The position numbers and the translations under genes are program-made. From Desulfosporosinus sp. OT (GTDB lineage: Bacteria; Bacillota; Desulfitobacteriia; Desulfitobacteriales; Desulfitobacteriaceae), in NCBI RefSeq assembly GCF_000224515.1, contig NZ_AGAF01000178.1, positions 1 through 64,000 on the forward strand: a stretch of 64,000 bases of DNA. The letters are read 5' to 3'. The notes beneath the pieces are model-generated. The model worked only from the letters and a program-made list of their open reading frames with translations. It searched no databases and was not told the DNA's origin. The number at the start of each line of letters is the position of its first letter. The first letter of the stretch is position 1. Below are positions 45,119 to 56,313 of this stretch, in pieces.

Positions 45119-45805
45119 ATGACAAGACCCGGCAGAAGCCTAGCTGAAAATGTAGCAGACGATATTCTAGCAATGATCTCCATAGATAAAAAATTTGCCA
45201 TGGGAGATAAGCTTCCCAATGAAAACGAACTTTCTGTGGATTTACAAGTCAGCCGAACCACCTTACGAGAAGCTATAAGAATTTTAGTCACTCATAAAGT
45301 CTTAGAAATTCGCCGCGGAAAAGGGACTTATGTGAAGAATAACCCCGAGTTAAACGAAGGGTATAGCTTAAAAGAGCTCACAACGTGCCAACTGGACGTA
45401 AAAGATTTATATGAAATGCGCCTGATTTTCGAGCCCCAATCAGCCTATTATGCAGCAAAGCGAGCTACAGATAAAGAGCTTGAGCGGATTCTTTACTACG
45501 GGAGTCTAGAAGAAGAACTCATTCTAAAAAAAGAAGATCGAACCGAAGTTGAACAGGCCTTCCATAAATCAATTGCCAAGGCAACTCATAATGAATTTAT
45601 GAATCGCCTGATGCCTATCCTTTATCAGGCCATTGACAAAGGCGTCCTCTTAGCAGACACGAAGGAGGAAATGATTCAGAACACCTTAAATGACCATCGG
45701 ATGATCATGGAGTTTCTAGCAAAACGAGATGCTGAAGGAGCGAAAACCGCAATGAAGCTGCATATCATTCATGCCATGAGAGGCTTCGGAATTGCAGAAG
45801 AATAA
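45119..45805 (+). CDS. GntR-family regulator, FadR subfamily (FCD domain)
   Basis: A 228-aa regulator. Residues 1-75 form the GntR winged helix (LSVDLQVSRTTLREAIRILVTHKVLEIRRGKGTYV) and 90-220 the all-helical FCD effector domain, with the Asp/His pattern (YEMRLIFEP, HKSIAKATHNE, DHRMI, H near the end) that often binds a metal and small organic acids. ATG 45119 follows GGGGAGG. It lies 127 bp before ilvD on the same strand, with a promoter between; regulation of ilvD is likely but not shown. Confidence 0.9.
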   Translation: MTRPGRSLAENVADDILAMISIDKKFAMGDKLPNENELSVDLQVSRTTLREAIRILVTHKVLEIRRGKGTYVKNNPELNEGYSLKELTTCQLDVKDLYEMRLIFEPQSAYYAAKRATDKELERILYYGSLEEELILKKEDRTEVEQAFHKSIAKATHNEFMNRLMPILYQAIDKGVLLADTKEEMIQNTLNDHRMIMEFLAKRDAEGAKTAMKLHIIHAMRGFGIAEE

Positions 45806-45863
45806 CGTACCCCGAGCTATTTTGTCTAAGAAAACAGCTTTTCATATTAGCAGTATAATTTAC

Positions 45864-45896
45864 AGTATGGACATTAGACGTCATACTACGTATAAT
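45864..45896 (+). promoter_or_regulatory. ilvD promoter with overlapping palindrome
   Basis: TGGACA (45868-45873), a 17-base spacer and TATAAT (45891-45896). AGTATG (45864-45869) and CATACT (45882-45887) form an inverted repeat covering the -35 and spacer, a plausible operator for the adjacent GntR-type repressor. Confidence 0.55.
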
Positions 45897-45932
45897 GTAA
45901 TTATACAACTTTAGAATAGAAAGGTGTTTAAA

Positions 45933-47594
45933 ATGAATAGTGATGCAGTAACCAAAAGTGTACCGCAACGTGCCTTGTTTCACGCGCTGGGGTTAACAAA
46001 TGAGGAAATGGAAAGGCCCTTAATCGGCATCGTTAGCTCCAAAAACGATATCGTTCCAGGACATATAAATCTGGATAAAGTCGTAGATGCGGTCAAGTTG
46101 GGTGTAGCAATGGCTGGAGGAACTCCGCTTGTCTACCCCGCCATCGCTGTATGCGACGGCTTGGCCATGGGGCATCAGGGAATGAAATATTCGCTTGTCA
46201 CCAGAGAACTAATTGCTGATTCTACCGAAGCTATGACCCTGGCCCATGCCTTTGACGCTCTTGTCATGGTACCAAACTGTGATAAAAACGTCCCCGGTTT
46301 ATTAATGGCCGCAGCACGCTTGAATATTCCAACCGTCTTTGTCAGCGGTGGTCCGATGCTTGCAGGTAAAGTAGATGGGCAGAAAATTAGCTTTTCCAAT
46401 GTTTCTGAAGCAGTCAGCGAATTCCAAGCAGGAAAAATCACTAAAGAAAAATTACAGGAATTTGAAAATAAAGGTTGCCCCACCTGTGGTTCCTGTTCAG
46501 GCATGTATACGGCTAATAGTATGAACTGCCTGACAGAAGTGTTGGGAATGGGGTTGGAAGGCAATGGCACCATCCCAGCTGTTTATTCGGCCCGGATTCA
46601 GCTCGCAAAGCACGCAGGCATGAAAATTATGGAGCTTTTGAAAAGGAATATCCGACCAAGAGATATTATGACTCAAGGTGCCTTTGAAAATGCTTTGACC
46701 TTAGATATGGCTTTGGGTTGCAGTACCAACAGTATGCTGCACCTTCCCGCCATTGCTCATGAATGCGGCATTGAATTAAATCTAGATATCGCCAATGAAA
46801 TCAGCAACAAAACGCCGAATCTTTGCCATCTCGCCCCTACAGGGCATACTTTCATCGAAGACCTCAACGAAGCCGGCGGAATCTATGCTGTGATGAATGA
46901 AGTCAATAAATTAGGTTTGCTCAAGACCGATTTGATGACCTGCACTGGCCAAACTGTTGGAGAAAACATTGCTGGCTGCCTCAATAAAAATCCGGAAGTA
47001 ATCCGACCTGTCGAAGACCCTTATAGCAAAACTGGCGGGATTGCAGTTTTAAAAGGCAATCTGGCGCCCGATTCCTGTGTTGTAAAGCGTTCCGCCGTTG
47101 CACCCCAAATGCTCAAACATGAAGGTCCTGCCAGAGTATTTGACTGTGAAGAAGATGCCATGCTGGCAATTAATTCCGGCAAGATTGTGGCCGGAGATGT
47201 TATTGTAATCCGCTATGAAGGTCCGAAGGGTGGGCCAGGCATGCGAGAAATGTTAAACCCTACCTCTGCAATTATGGGACATGGTCTTGGTGAAAGCGTT
47301 GCCTTGATTACCGATGGGCGCTTCAGTGGGGCAACCAGAGGCGCAGCAATCGGTCATGTTTCACCTGAAGCAGCAGTAGGCGGTAATATCGCCTTGATCG
47401 AGGACGGAGACATCATCCAAATTGACATTATGGCCAATAAAATAGACTTTATCATCAGTGATACCGAACTAATAAAACGCAGAGCAAACTGGAAACCAAG
47501 GAAACCCAGAATTACAACAGGTTACCTGGCCAGATATGCCGCTCAGGTCACGTCGGGCAATAAAGGGGCCATTTTAGAAATTCCCAAGCAATAG
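45933..47594 (+). CDS. ilvD: Dihydroxy-acid dehydratase
   Basis: A 553-aa IlvD. It removes water from 2,3-dihydroxy-3-methyl acids, the third common step of valine and isoleucine synthesis. The iron-sulfur cysteines are in PNCDKNVPG and [16 protein letters not shown]; the C-terminal substrate motif is [12 protein letters not shown]. Length is typical for IlvD. ATG 45933 has AAAGGTG upstream. It is apart from other ilv genes and follows a GntR-type regulator, which is unusual, since ilv genes are more often under T-box or CodY control. A related sugar-acid dehydratase role cannot be ruled out. Confidence 0.9.
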   Translation: MNSDAVTKSVPQRALFHALGLTNEEMERPLIGIVSSKNDIVPGHINLDKVVDAVKLGVAMAGGTPLVYPAIAVCDGLAMGHQGMKYSLVTRELIADSTEAMTLAHAFDALVMVPNCDKNVPGLLMAAARLNIPTVFVSGGPMLAGKVDGQKISFSNVSEAVSEFQAGKITKEKLQEFENKGCPTCGSCSGMYTANSMNCLTEVLGMGLEGNGTIPAVYSARIQLAKHAGMKIMELLKRNIRPRDIMTQGAFENALTLDMALGCSTNSMLHLPAIAHECGIELNLDIANEISNKTPNLCHLAPTGHTFIEDLNEAGGIYAVMNEVNKLGLLKTDLMTCTGQTVGENIAGCLNKNPEVIRPVEDPYSKTGGIAVLKGNLAPDSCVVKRSAVAPQMLKHEGPARVFDCEEDAMLAINSGKIVAGDVIVIRYEGPKGGPGMREMLNPTSAIMGHGLGESVALITDGRFSGATRGAAIGHVSPEAAVGGNIALIEDGDIIQIDIMANKIDFIISDTELIKRRANWKPRKPRITTGYLARYAAQVTSGNKGAILEIPKQ

Positions 47595-47609
47595 CATATA
47601 TGTCGATTG

Positions 47610-47648
47610 GGGCTCATAACCAGGTCTATCTGGGTATGGGCCTTTTTT
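47610..47648 (+). terminator. Terminator of ilvD
   Basis: GGCTCATAACCAG and CTGGGTATGGGCC pair with wobbles around a short loop, followed by six T residues. Confidence 0.8.
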
Positions 47649-47668
47649 AGCTTCCATACTCTAGAAAA

Positions 47669-48289
47669 CTATTTCGCCACCGTTATGTAGACATGATTAA
47701 AAACTGGCAACCCATTGCTCCACCATTTCAGAAAATAGTCATTTGTCATAGTCCTATTACCTGGCAGTTCAGCGTTTTCATCATCTACTTTATCAGAATC
47801 GAAGAAATATAGTTCATTTTTATCTTCATCAAACCCAACTAAGGTCATGTAATGCTGCCAGAAGAACTTATTTCCAACCAATACGATAACCGGAGCCTGC
47901 CCCTCGACAAGTCTAGCCTTAAGTGACGACAGATCCCCTTTATACATCATTGGTTTTAGCCCTTGAGACTGCAGATATGAAAGAACTCCCTTCGGCAAAA
48001 CATACCCTGAAATAGGGATTTTGAAAGGAATTTCAGCATAAACCTCAATGCCTTTAGCTTGTTTACCAGAGTTTCTTAAAACAAAAGCTGTCGAATACGC
48101 AGCACACTGGTTTTTCCCTTGGAGCTCGAAGCCCGTATTTATTGGCACCTCAAAATTCTTTTGAACGGCCAAAGAAATAGCGTCTCTGTTTGGTAATGGG
48201 GATAAACTATATACTGTTCCGACTACTAAACATATCAACATTATTAGTAGCGACCACTTTACTCTGACTCGAGAAATTATTGACCTCAT
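47669..48289 (-). CDS. C39-like cysteine peptidase family protein
   Basis: A 206-aa protein with an N-terminal membrane anchor or signal (about 10-30, WSLLIMLICLVVGTVYSL) and a papain-like C39 fold. The putative catalytic cysteine is in GKNQCAAYSTAFVLR, and the histidine in HYMTLVGFDED, followed by FFDSD with the third residue. Such proteins act outside the membrane, but members without an ABC transporter often have unknown substrates, and none is nearby. ATG 48289 follows GGAGG. Convergent with ilvD. Confidence 0.78.
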   Translation of the reverse strand: MRSIISRVRVKWSLLIMLICLVVGTVYSLSPLPNRDAISLAVQKNFEVPINTGFELQGKNQCAAYSTAFVLRNSGKQAKGIEVYAEIPFKIPISGYVLPKGVLSYLQSQGLKPMMYKGDLSSLKARLVEGQAPVIVLVGNKFFWQHYMTLVGFDEDKNELYFFDSDKVDDENAELPGNRTMTNDYFLKWWSNGLPVFNHVYITVAK

Positions 48290-48357
48290 ATTCACCTCCA
48301 AAAATGTATTTTAACTTATTCTAAGGGTTGCGATGTCGGGTCTGGTTACCCAAAATG

Positions 48358-48765
48358 TCATCTCCGTTTGAAGTTGGGTTTTAATATGAGCCTCTCAATT
48401 AGCACGCCGCTCCCAATCCCCACAGTATAAGAAACTAAATCGCTCCACAAAAATCCATAACCTAAAACTAATCCACCGATTCTAGTCATCCTCAATGAGT
48501 CAATCCATTGGGAATGGTATAACTGACTAATTTCTATTGAAAAAGAAAACAAGAGGGCTCCTACTGCAACCCATCTCGTATCTCCAGCCCGAAATAGTAG
48601 ACCAAGTAAGAAGAAAATCATAAGTGCCCATAATGCATCACCTAAATACAAGTTAATCCAATCTGGCAAATATATCGAAAAACGTCGAGTGCTTAAACCC
48701 AGTATCATAACGGTAATAACCAGGAAAGAATATATGAACCTATTCCTCTTAGCTAACAAACCCAA
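48358..48765 (-). CDS. DUF2809 family membrane protein
   Basis: A 135-aa protein with four hydrophobic segments. It shows the DUF2809 pattern: LSTRRFSIYLPDWINLYLGDALWALM, then a middle helix pair with FSIEISQLYH and a C-terminal segment with GYGFLWSDLVSYTVGI. Function is unknown, loosely related to VanZ-like proteins. It precedes the C39-like gene by about 70 bp on the same strand. Confidence 0.82.
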   Translation of the reverse strand: MGLLAKRNRFIYSFLVITVMILGLSTRRFSIYLPDWINLYLGDALWALMIFFLLGLLFRAGDTRWVAVGALLFSFSIEISQLYHSQWIDSLRMTRIGGLVLGYGFLWSDLVSYTVGIGSGVLIERLILKPNFKRR

Positions 48766-48910
48766 ATCATATCCTCTCTCAATTGCTTACATTCACTGTC
48801 TCGGGTTTGACACGATCTCGAGATATGCTTCCAGATTATTAATCATCGCATAACTTTCTTGCAAAGTAAGGGGAAACCTGTCTTACAACTATAAAAATTT
48901 TTTAACACAC

Positions 48911-48948
48911 AAAAGCCCTCGGAACGGCCATCTGACAATTCCAAGAGC
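48911..48948 (-). terminator. Possible terminator of the GMC oxidoreductase gene
   Basis: On the minus strand CTCTTGGAA can pair with TTCCGAGGG, using wobbles, before CTTTTGTGTG. Weak T-run. Confidence 0.45.
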
Positions 48949-49044
48949 TAAGACTTCCTTTACATTATTTTTAAGAACATCAACCGGAAACATAGGTGGG
49001 AGTAATTTGATTAGTAGGAACAGGGTAATATACTAATCACACAT

Positions 49045-50772
49045 TTATAAATCTGTAAAATTTTCAAATTCTTCTTCATGCACCGGATATGACCAGTGAT
49101 CATCTTGAATAAATCGTACCGCATTTAAACCGATCATCTGAGCAGGCATGGAAGTATTACCATCTGGTAAAATAGGGGCGATTGAAAGATCTGCGACTTT
49201 AAGATTTTTAGTACCAAAGACATTTAGGAATCCATCGACAACTCCTTCTTGAATATTCCTACCCATCTTACATTGTCCTCCAAAGTGAGCTATATTACGA
49301 TAAGAGGCTTTCACGTAATTAGCAAGCTGTTTTCGCTTCTCTCCCTCATTTGTTAAATGAAATATATTTTCAGGAGGGAATACAACCTTATAAATACCAT
49401 CCGGATCCAGTTGACGAGCTCTTTCCATAATTTTAAAGATCTCTATATATTGATCCACCATAAAATTTAAGTCATCAGGATTTCCTAGCGGATTAAGATC
49501 AATGGATGGATAAGCTTCAGGATCACTATGGGCGACCATAATTGTGCCCCTGCTTTGAGGGTTAACGTCGAATACTCCAATACTCATGACATTGCTCGGC
49601 TTTGTTGGGCTAAAACCCCAATTATTAATAACTACTTCTTGAATAGGGACAAACGATGGTGTCACGGACCCATATAATTGAAGGCGACGACCGCCTATTC
49701 CTTTTTCTCCTTTAAAAGCACCTAATGGAAATGGCTGATCGGGATCTGAAGATATTACCTCTAGTAGTCGTGCTGTTTCTACTTCTACTCCTATTCCAGC
49801 TGTAAAATGAGCTTGAAAATTGTTGCCAACATTCGGACTTTCTACTAATGTCGATATACCTGCTTTAGCCAAATCAGTTGATTTTCCGATTCCCGAACGT
49901 TGTAAAATAACCGAGGAAAAATTACCGGCTGATACAATAATTCCTTTTCTTGCATAAGCTTTTTCTGATACTCCGTTCCTGACAAACTCAACACCCACAG
50001 CAATATTAAGTCCTCTTTTATTATAAAATAAAATTCTATTTGCGGTTGCTTTTGTCAAAATGACCAACGCTCTTTGACCAACCCCGAATTCATCTGGATG
50101 AAATTCGTTTCCTTGAGTAACAATTTTTTCATCTAAATATCCGGTTGCTGTAGATGAACGCACAAACTTTCCATCTACTTTTTTGTTTAAAAATTGTGAT
50201 TTAAAAAACGTGCAGTCTTTTATTCCTGTATTATAATCTTCAACAATTGGAATATCGAGAACATCTGATGTTGCTTTTGCTAAAGTAATTGTTAGTCCAT
50301 CCTTAGGAATTATTTGTTGTCTAACAAAAATAGGACCTTTTGTTCCCCGTTCTTCCTGGTCTTGTGTCTTTCCTGTATAGGTTTCATTTTCTATGAATAA
50401 AGAACTAACATTGTTGTAACTCCATTGAGGTCCGACAAGATTTGCCCACTCATCATAAAGGTTACTACTTCCACGTACTGCATACATGGCATTGTGTTCT
50501 GAACTTCCTCCAATTGCTCTACCACTTGCTAATCTAAGCTGGCTGCCAATGGCTGGCTCCGTTTTGGTAAGCATATTAAACGAAAATTTATTATCAGAAG
50601 CTAACATGCCGGATACAGCATTAGAAGCACTACTTAGCTCTTGCGTCATATTCGTCCCTGCTTCAAGAGCTAGCACAGAAGTACATTTGTCATCCGTTAA
50701 TTCTTTGGCAATTACTCCTCCGGCAGTTCCAGCACTAATAACAATATAATCAAAAAGATTTTTAGTTACCAA
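49045..50772 (-). CDS. GMC-family oxidoreductase
   Basis: A 575-aa FAD enzyme of the glucose-methanol-choline family. Seen: the N-terminal ADP-binding segment DYIVISAGTAGGVIAKEL, in which the first glycine of GxGxxG is serine; SGRAIGGSSEHNAMYAVRG (GMC signature 1 region); and the C-terminal catalytic pair, H in AHFGGQCKMG and N in GNTSMPAQMIGLNA. It would oxidise an alcohol. Such O2-linked enzymes are uncommon in strict anaerobes. The gene is AT-rich and adjoins the hairpin-rich repeat at 51 kb. Start TTG 50772 has GAGGAAGGA upstream. Confidence 0.82.
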   Translation of the reverse strand: MVTKNLFDYIVISAGTAGGVIAKELTDDKCTSVLALEAGTNMTQELSSASNAVSGMLASDNKFSFNMLTKTEPAIGSQLRLASGRAIGGSSEHNAMYAVRGSSNLYDEWANLVGPQWSYNNVSSLFIENETYTGKTQDQEERGTKGPIFVRQQIIPKDGLTITLAKATSDVLDIPIVEDYNTGIKDCTFFKSQFLNKKVDGKFVRSSTATGYLDEKIVTQGNEFHPDEFGVGQRALVILTKATANRILFYNKRGLNIAVGVEFVRNGVSEKAYARKGIIVSAGNFSSVILQRSGIGKSTDLAKAGISTLVESPNVGNNFQAHFTAGIGVEVETARLLEVISSDPDQPFPLGAFKGEKGIGGRRLQLYGSVTPSFVPIQEVVINNWGFSPTKPSNVMSIGVFDVNPQSRGTIMVAHSDPEAYPSIDLNPLGNPDDLNFMVDQYIEIFKIMERARQLDPDGIYKVVFPPENIFHLTNEGEKRKQLANYVKASYRNIAHFGGQCKMGRNIQEGVVDGFLNVFGTKNLKVADLSIAPILPDGNTSMPAQMIGLNAVRFIQDDHWSYPVHEEEFENFTDL

Positions 50773-50969
50773 AATACTATCCTTCCTCTCAATATGGAAT
50801 TCAGAATAAATTTCACCCTTTATCGGATTCCATCAAATAGTTTCTGCACTGGAATAATGGAATCGAACAGTTGTTCAATATTGAAAAAGTTTCAGTAAAT
50901 GCCCTGCCATTTCCTCATAATATAAACTATGTAACAAATTGTAATCTGTTACATATCCAGCAAAGAGGA

Positions 50970-51208
50970 TTACTCCGAACAGGCCGTTGAAGGCTTAAAC
51001 GCCGCCAGGGATTGCCGGTCCCCCGTGAGGGCCAGAAGGGACCGCTGGCCATGGATGGCCGAGTGTCCCTGTAGCCAAGACTCGAACAGGACGTTCGAGG
51101 TTAGAGCACCGCCATGACGATAAGCGGACGAGCTTATCGCCACACTGCAACTTATTACGCATACTCCTGCAGTGTGGATTGGCATGGTGCCGTGATGGCG
51201 AGAAGGGA
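50970..51208 (-). repeat. Hairpin-rich intergenic repeat, copy B
   Basis: Read on the minus strand, positions 51208-51118 are identical over 91 bases to 62313-62403 (+). The similarity continues to 51043, with an extra 18-base block relative to copy A. Stems: CCACACTGCA/TGCAGTGTGG, GCGATAAGC/GCTTATCG, CTCGAAC/GTTCGAG and GGCCATCCATGGCC. Past 51043 a further hairpin-rich tail (GGTCCC/GGGACC) extends to about 50970. GC-rich compared with the flanks; no transposase. Confidence 0.85.
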
Positions 51209-51259
51209 TCTTCCAGAAAGTATGGAATGATAAGTTATACTATCTGACTAGTATAACTA

Positions 51260-51303
51260 AAACGGGGTCATCCTTCTTCAAAAGGACAACCCCGCTGTTT
51301 TCT
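51260..51303. terminator. Terminator of the dehydratase-activase gene
   Basis: ACGGGGT-TCCTT and AAGGA-ACCCCG pair, with a 2-base bulge on each side, followed by T-rich sequence; it borders the stop codon. Confidence 0.7.
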
Positions 51304-51305
51304 CT

Positions 51306-54300
51306 TTAATCCAGATTACATTCTCTTAACTTAGAGTCTAAATTCATCATTGCCAGTTTACCATCTAGTAAATTATTTTCTGTCTTCGCCAAAGTAACTT
51401 TAGTGTCCGCTATCTTTTTTTGTAGATTCTCTACAGCTACAGAAAGCATGAGTTTTAGGCGATTTAGTTGATTGACCTCACTTGCTCCGGGATCATAATC
51501 AATGGGAGCGATATTAGCAAGAGGATAAGCTCGTCTGATCTCACGAATCATACCTTTGCCTGTGATATGGTTAGGTAAACAGGCAAACGGTTGTAAACAA
51601 ACAATATTATTGACGCCACTGCGAATCAGCTCGACCATCTCTCCCGTAAGGAACCAGCCCTCTCCAGACTGGTTGGCGAGAGAGAGATGCTGTTCTGCAT
51701 ATTTGGCGATCTCTTCAATGGGTTTCGGGGCACTAAACCGTTTGCTAGCCTCCAAAGCCCTCTTCATCTCTTTGCGATAGGCTTCTATTCTATTTATGGA
51801 AAGCATTCCAGACAACATCTCCCAAAAGCTACCCGATAGTTTCTTATACTTAATACGATTATCATACGCACCATACAACAGAAAGTCTGTGAGATCTGGA
51901 ACGACAGCCTCTGCCCCTTCAGCCTCCAACAGCTCCACAATGTTGTTATTTGCAGTAGGGTGGAATTTAACCAGTATTTCCCCGACAACTCCAACCTTTG
52001 GTTTGACTAGATCTTCGTATATTTCCAGGTTATCAAAATCCGTGACAATTTGCCGAATATTTTCTTCGTGATCTCTTCGATTTCCTTTTTTCAAGGATTC
52101 TAGGCATCGATTTACCCAATAGTCATATAAGAGATTAGCCGAACCCGGGAAAGCTTCATAGGGGCGTACTCTATAAAGGACTCTCATTAAAAGATCTCCG
52201 TAGATAAGTCCTCTCAATATTTTATTAAACATAGGCATAGTAAATTTAAACCCGGGGTTTTTCTCTAGACTTGATGAGTTTCCCGTATTTAAGGCAATTA
52301 CTGGAACATGTTCCAGATTGGCATCTTTTAAGGCCTTTCTGATAAAGGCGATATAATTTGTCGCGCGACAACCGCCACCAGTTTGCGTAATAATGACCGA
52401 AGTATTGTCTAAATCATATTTGCCAGATCTCAACGCTTTCATCAACTGACCCACGACAATAATGGCGGGATAACAAGCATCATTATGAACATACCTTAAT
52501 CCTTCATCAATCGCAGACTTATCGACAGAAGGTAAGAATTCAATTGTATAGCCTGCGTCCTCAAAGCCATTCTTGAAAAACTGAAAATGAATGGGTGACA
52601 TTTGTGGTGCCAAAATTGTATGTGTTTTCTTCATTTCCTTGGTAAATAAAACCTTAGGCTGCTTATCATAGCGTTTCTGAGGGACAAAATTCTTCTTTTT
52701 CCGCTCATTAATGGCCGCGATCAAGGAACGCAACCGTATTCTTGCAGCACCCAAATTACTAATCTCATCGATTTTCAACACGGTATACATTTTTCCATAA
52801 GCCTCAAGTATCTCTTTTATTTGGTCTGTGGTCACTGCGTCGAGACCACAGCCAAATGAGTTCAATTGAATTAACTCTAAATCATTCAGCTTAGCAACGT
52901 AGCTGGCTGCTGTATACTCTCTTGAATGATATACCCATTGATCGACAACACGCAAAGGTCTTTCAACCTTGCCCAGATGTTGGATGGCATCTTCGGATAA
53001 GATAGCGAATCCATAGGACGCTATCATCTCGGGTATACCATGATTAATTTCCGGATCAATATGATAAGGTCTGCCTGCGAGTACAATGCCCCGTATCTTT
53101 TTTTCGCGGATATAATCTAGGGTTTCTTCGCCTTTTCTTCTGACCTCTTGCTTATACCTTTCTTGTTCAGCATAAGCCTTATGCAAAGCACTCGCTATTT
53201 CAGTCTTCGGAATTCCCTCTGGTTGTAACTCTTCTGCCAATCGATTGACCATCCTGCTTGGCATATCGATAGGCAAGAAAGGGTGATAAAAAGTAACATT
53301 ATGCTCTCTAAGACTATCCATATTCGCATTAATGGTCTCAGGGTAGGAGGTTACGATTGGGCAGTTGTAATGATTATCTGCCTGTAAATCTTCCACTTGA
53401 GCATAAGGGATGCAAGGATAGAATATCTTAAAAATCCCTTTCTTAATCAAATCAGCAATATGACCATGCACAAGTTTGGCGGGATAACAGGCAGACTCAG
53501 AAGGAATAGTATCCATCCCAAGTTCATAAATTTCTTTAGATGATCGGCCAGAAATAACAACTTGGTAACCTAGTTCCGTAAAAAATGTAAACCAAAAGGG
53601 ATAGTCCTCATAAATATTGAGAACTCGTGGAATTCCGATAGTTCCTCTCAAGGCCTTGTCCTTAGTTAATGGTTTGTAGTTGAATACTCGTTTGTACTTA
53701 TATTCGTAAAGATTGGGAATCTGACTTTTCAAGGTGTCTTTTCCCGCGCCTCTTTCACAGCGATTTCCTGAAATATAGTCACTTCCACTTGAGAAATGCT
53801 TAATACTTACTAAACAATTGTTCCCACATAATCCACAACGTTTCATCGAAGTTTCCGTATTGAAATCCATGAGATCTTGCGCTTGCATGAGATTAGATTG
53901 ATGCCCAGCTTCATAACGCTCTTGAGCAATTAAAGCGGCACCAAAAGCGCCCATAATACCGGCTATATCAGGACGTACAACTTCTTGCTTCGTGATTTTC
54001 TCAAAGGCCCGCAGGACAGCGTCATTATGGAAGGTTCCACCCTGAACCACGATTCTTTTGCCGAGCTCTTCGGCGTTTCGCAAGCGAATCACCTTATATA
54101 GGGCATTCTTGATGACTGAAATCGCTATCCCCGCAGAAATATCACTAACTTCAGAACCTTCTTTCTGCGCTTGTTTTACCCTAGAGTTCATAAATACCGT
54201 ACAACGCGTCCCCAAATCAACGGGATGTCTGGACTCCTGGCTCAGTCTAGCAAACTCTTTGACATCCATGTCCAGAGAATTGGCAAATGTTTCAACGAAG

Positions 54301-55652
54301 GACCCACATCCTGAAGAACAAGCTTCATTTAAAGTGATGGACTCAATCACGCCATCACGAATTACTAAACTTTTCATGTCCTGCCCACCAATATCTAAGA
54401 CGAAATCAACACCAGGCCGAAAAAAATTGGCCGCAGTGTAGTGGGCTACCGTTTCAATTTCTCCGATATCCACTCTCAGGGCTGCTTTAATGAGATGCTC
54501 ACCATATCCGGTAACAGCGGAATTTATAATTTTTGTTTTATTATTTAGTTTTCCATACAAACTTTTCAAGGCCTCGATTGTCGATTCTAAAGGGTTGCCC
54601 ATATTACTGCCATAGTGTGAGTACAATAAACTTCCTTCTTGATTGACAAGAGCAATCTTGGTGGTTGTCGATCCAGCATCAATACCTAGATAGGCATTTC
54701 CTTCATAGTTATCAAGCTCCAGACGATTGACTTTATGCAAATCATGTCTCTCTTTAAATTCAACATATTCCTCTTCGTTCGCAAAGAGAATTTCTAATTT
54801 TTCACCCTCAACATTATTAATGTTATGAATCATTGGTGCTCTTTCAAAGAGACATTCAAATGTAAAAGGCACTTTATCACGTGAGGACAGTGCTGCTCCA
54901 ATCGCCACAAAAAATTGTGAATCCTCAGGGAAAATCACGCCCTTATTCTCCAGATTAAGGGTTTCGATAAAACGTTGTCTTAGTTCTGACATAAAATGGA
55001 GCGGCCCACCCAAAAACGCCACATTTCCTCTGATCGGACGCCCCTGGGCCAGGCCGCTAATTGTTTGATTAACAACAGCCTGTAAAACAGAAACAGCTAT
55101 ATCTTCTTTGGCGGCTCCTTCATTCAATAAGGGCTGTACATCAGTCTTGGCAAACACACCACATCTGGAGGCAATCGGGTAGATATTATGATAGTTTTTG
55201 GCAAGATCATTTAAACCCGAAGCATCCGTTTGTAATAAGGAAGCCATCTGATCAATAAAAGCCCCTGTACCTCCGGCACACGTACCATTCATTCGCTGTT
55301 CGATCGATTCGCCAAAATACGTTATCTTGGCATCTTCGCCACCGAGTTCTATAGCAGCATCCGTGTTGGGAATAACCTTCTTAATAGCATTCGTGCAAGC
55401 AATGACTTCTTGAATAAAAGGGACCTCCAACTTTTGGGAGATATTATAACCTCCAGATCCGGTAACCATCAAGGTCAATAGATGCCCTTGTATGGCTGTT
55501 TTAGCATCATCAAGCATCATAACGACGGTATTTCTTATATTAGAAAAATGTCTTAGATATTTCTTATAGACAATATTTTTATCTTTATCTAAAACAACTA
55601 TTTTTACAGTTGTAGAACCAACATCCAGTCCAATATTTAAAACACTACTCAT
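51306..55652 (-). CDS. 2-hydroxyacyl-CoA dehydratase activase fused to dehydratase-like domains
   Basis: A 1448-aa multidomain protein. Two BcrA/BadF/HgdC-type ATPase (ASKHA) modules come first, at about 4-255 and 320-570, with [13 protein letters not shown] and [13 protein letters not shown] as phosphate loops and [11 protein letters not shown] / [11 protein letters not shown] as the iron-sulfur cysteine motifs. A CxxCxxxC segment (CGLCGNNC) lies near 605. A DUF2229 region (about 660-890) and an HgdB-like region (about 1030-1370) follow. The known activases inject high-energy electrons into dehydratases at the cost of ATP. This large form is common in Clostridia and uncharacterised. A TetR regulator lies 53 bp upstream. 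Confidence 0.9.
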   Translation of the reverse strand: MSSVLNIGLDVGSTTVKIVVLDKDKNIVYKKYLRHFSNIRNTVVMMLDDAKTAIQGHLLTLMVTGSGGYNISQKLEVPFIQEVIACTNAIKKVIPNTDAAIELGGEDAKITYFGESIEQRMNGTCAGGTGAFIDQMASLLQTDASGLNDLAKNYHNIYPIASRCGVFAKTDVQPLLNEGAAKEDIAVSVLQAVVNQTISGLAQGRPIRGNVAFLGGPLHFMSELRQRFIETLNLENKGVIFPEDSQFFVAIGAALSSRDKVPFTFECLFERAPMIHNINNVEGEKLEILFANEEEYVEFKERHDLHKVNRLELDNYEGNAYLGIDAGSTTTKIALVNQEGSLLYSHYGSNMGNPLESTIEALKSLYGKLNNKTKIINSAVTGYGEHLIKAALRVDIGEIETVAHYTAANFFRPGVDFVLDIGGQDMKSLVIRDGVIESITLNEACSSGCGSFVETFANSLDMDVKEFARLSQESRHPVDLGTRCTVFMNSRVKQAQKEGSEVSDISAGIAISVIKNALYKVIRLRNAEELGKRIVVQGGTFHNDAVLRAFEKITKQEVVRPDIAGIMGAFGAALIAQERYEAGHQSNLMQAQDLMDFNTETSMKRCGLCGNNCLVSIKHFSSGSDYISGNRCERGAGKDTLKSQIPNLYEYKYKRVFNYKPLTKDKALRGTIGIPRVLNIYEDYPFWFTFFTELGYQVVISGRSSKEIYELGMDTIPSESACYPAKLVHGHIADLIKKGIFKIFYPCIPYAQVEDLQADNHYNCPIVTSYPETINANMDSLREHNVTFYHPFLPIDMPSRMVNRLAEELQPEGIPKTEIASALHKAYAEQERYKQEVRRKGEETLDYIREKKIRGIVLAGRPYHIDPEINHGIPEMIASYGFAILSEDAIQHLGKVERPLRVVDQWVYHSREYTAASYVAKLNDLELIQLNSFGCGLDAVTTDQIKEILEAYGKMYTVLKIDEISNLGAARIRLRSLIAAINERKKKNFVPQKRYDKQPKVLFTKEMKKTHTILAPQMSPIHFQFFKNGFEDAGYTIEFLPSVDKSAIDEGLRYVHNDACYPAIIVVGQLMKALRSGKYDLDNTSVIITQTGGGCRATNYIAFIRKALKDANLEHVPVIALNTGNSSSLEKNPGFKFTMPMFNKILRGLIYGDLLMRVLYRVRPYEAFPGSANLLYDYWVNRCLESLKKGNRRDHEENIRQIVTDFDNLEIYEDLVKPKVGVVGEILVKFHPTANNNIVELLEAEGAEAVVPDLTDFLLYGAYDNRIKYKKLSGSFWEMLSGMLSINRIEAYRKEMKRALEASKRFSAPKPIEEIAKYAEQHLSLANQSGEGWFLTGEMVELIRSGVNNIVCLQPFACLPNHITGKGMIREIRRAYPLANIAPIDYDPGASEVNQLNRLKLMLSVAVENLQKKIADTKVTLAKTENNLLDGKLAMMNLDSKLRECNLD

Positions 55653-55705
55653 TTTTTTCCTCCACTATGCACAACATTTACTAAATCTTCGAGAGCTATT
55701 TATAT

Positions 55706-56281
55706 TTAACAAGTTATTCCTTTTGCAAAAATTTTAACACAAGTGGCTATGCATACCTGAATATCCGTTTCATACGTAAGTTTGTTCATAACTAAAGAAG
55801 TAATGAATAGACCAAAATTGGTAGCTAAAAAACTCATGGCCAATGTTTCAGGATTCTCCCTGATTGCTCCCCTATTTTTCATTTCTTCAAAATAGTAGCC
55901 TAATAGCTTTCTAAACTCATTTGGGAAATTGAATAACGTTGCATCAAAATCGGGGTTCAATTCATCATTTTTAAAATGCATTAAAATGATTTTCTGATTT
56001 CTATACAAAGTATCTTGATAGGAGGAACATATTTTATTTAAATCTCTTTCTAAATCCCATTCCAAACCATCATACAAAGCTCTAAATTTAGGAGAAAAAA
56101 CAAATTTATCAAACGCCTTCTCGAACAGATTTTGTTTACTTTCGAAATGTCTAAATAAAGTCATTTCGCTTACTCCGGCTTTTTTGGCAATTTCCTTAGT
56201 CGTTACAGCGTTAAAGCCTTTTTGCGAAAAGAGAACAATTGAAGCATTTAGGATTTTATCCTCAGTATTCAAGACACACAT
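55706..56281 (-). CDS. TetR/AcrR family transcriptional regulator
   Basis: A 191-aa regulator with an N-terminal TetR helix-turn-helix (ILNASIVLFSQKGFNAVTTKEIAKKAGVSEMTLFRHFESKQNLFEKAF) and a helical ligand domain. ATG 56281 is preferred over the upstream TTG because GGAGAG would otherwise be inside the gene. It precedes the activase gene by 53 bp, so both are probably co-transcribed and repressed through the palindrome at 56314-56333. Confidence 0.9.
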   Translation of the reverse strand: MCVLNTEDKILNASIVLFSQKGFNAVTTKEIAKKAGVSEMTLFRHFESKQNLFEKAFDKFVFSPKFRALYDGLEWDLERDLNKICSSYQDTLYRNQKIILMHFKNDELNPDFDATLFNFPNEFRKLLGYYFEEMKNRGAIRENPETLAMSFLATNFGLFITSLVMNKLTYETDIQVCIATCVKIFAKGITC

Positions 56282-56313
56282 ATCTCTCTCCAATCATCAA
56301 CTTACGCTCTTTC

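Noticed and set aside
51077..51095. CTCGAAC...GTTCGAG within repeat B as a possible LexA box
   Set aside because: The spacing between GAAC and GTTC is five bases instead of four, and it is one of several stems of the repeat.
50970..51185. 71-codon ORF starting MPIHTAGVCV
   Set aside because: It lies inside repeat copy B. The same first 23 residues appear at 62336 (+) only because the DNA repeat is identical there; the frames diverge afterwards and have no ribosome binding site.
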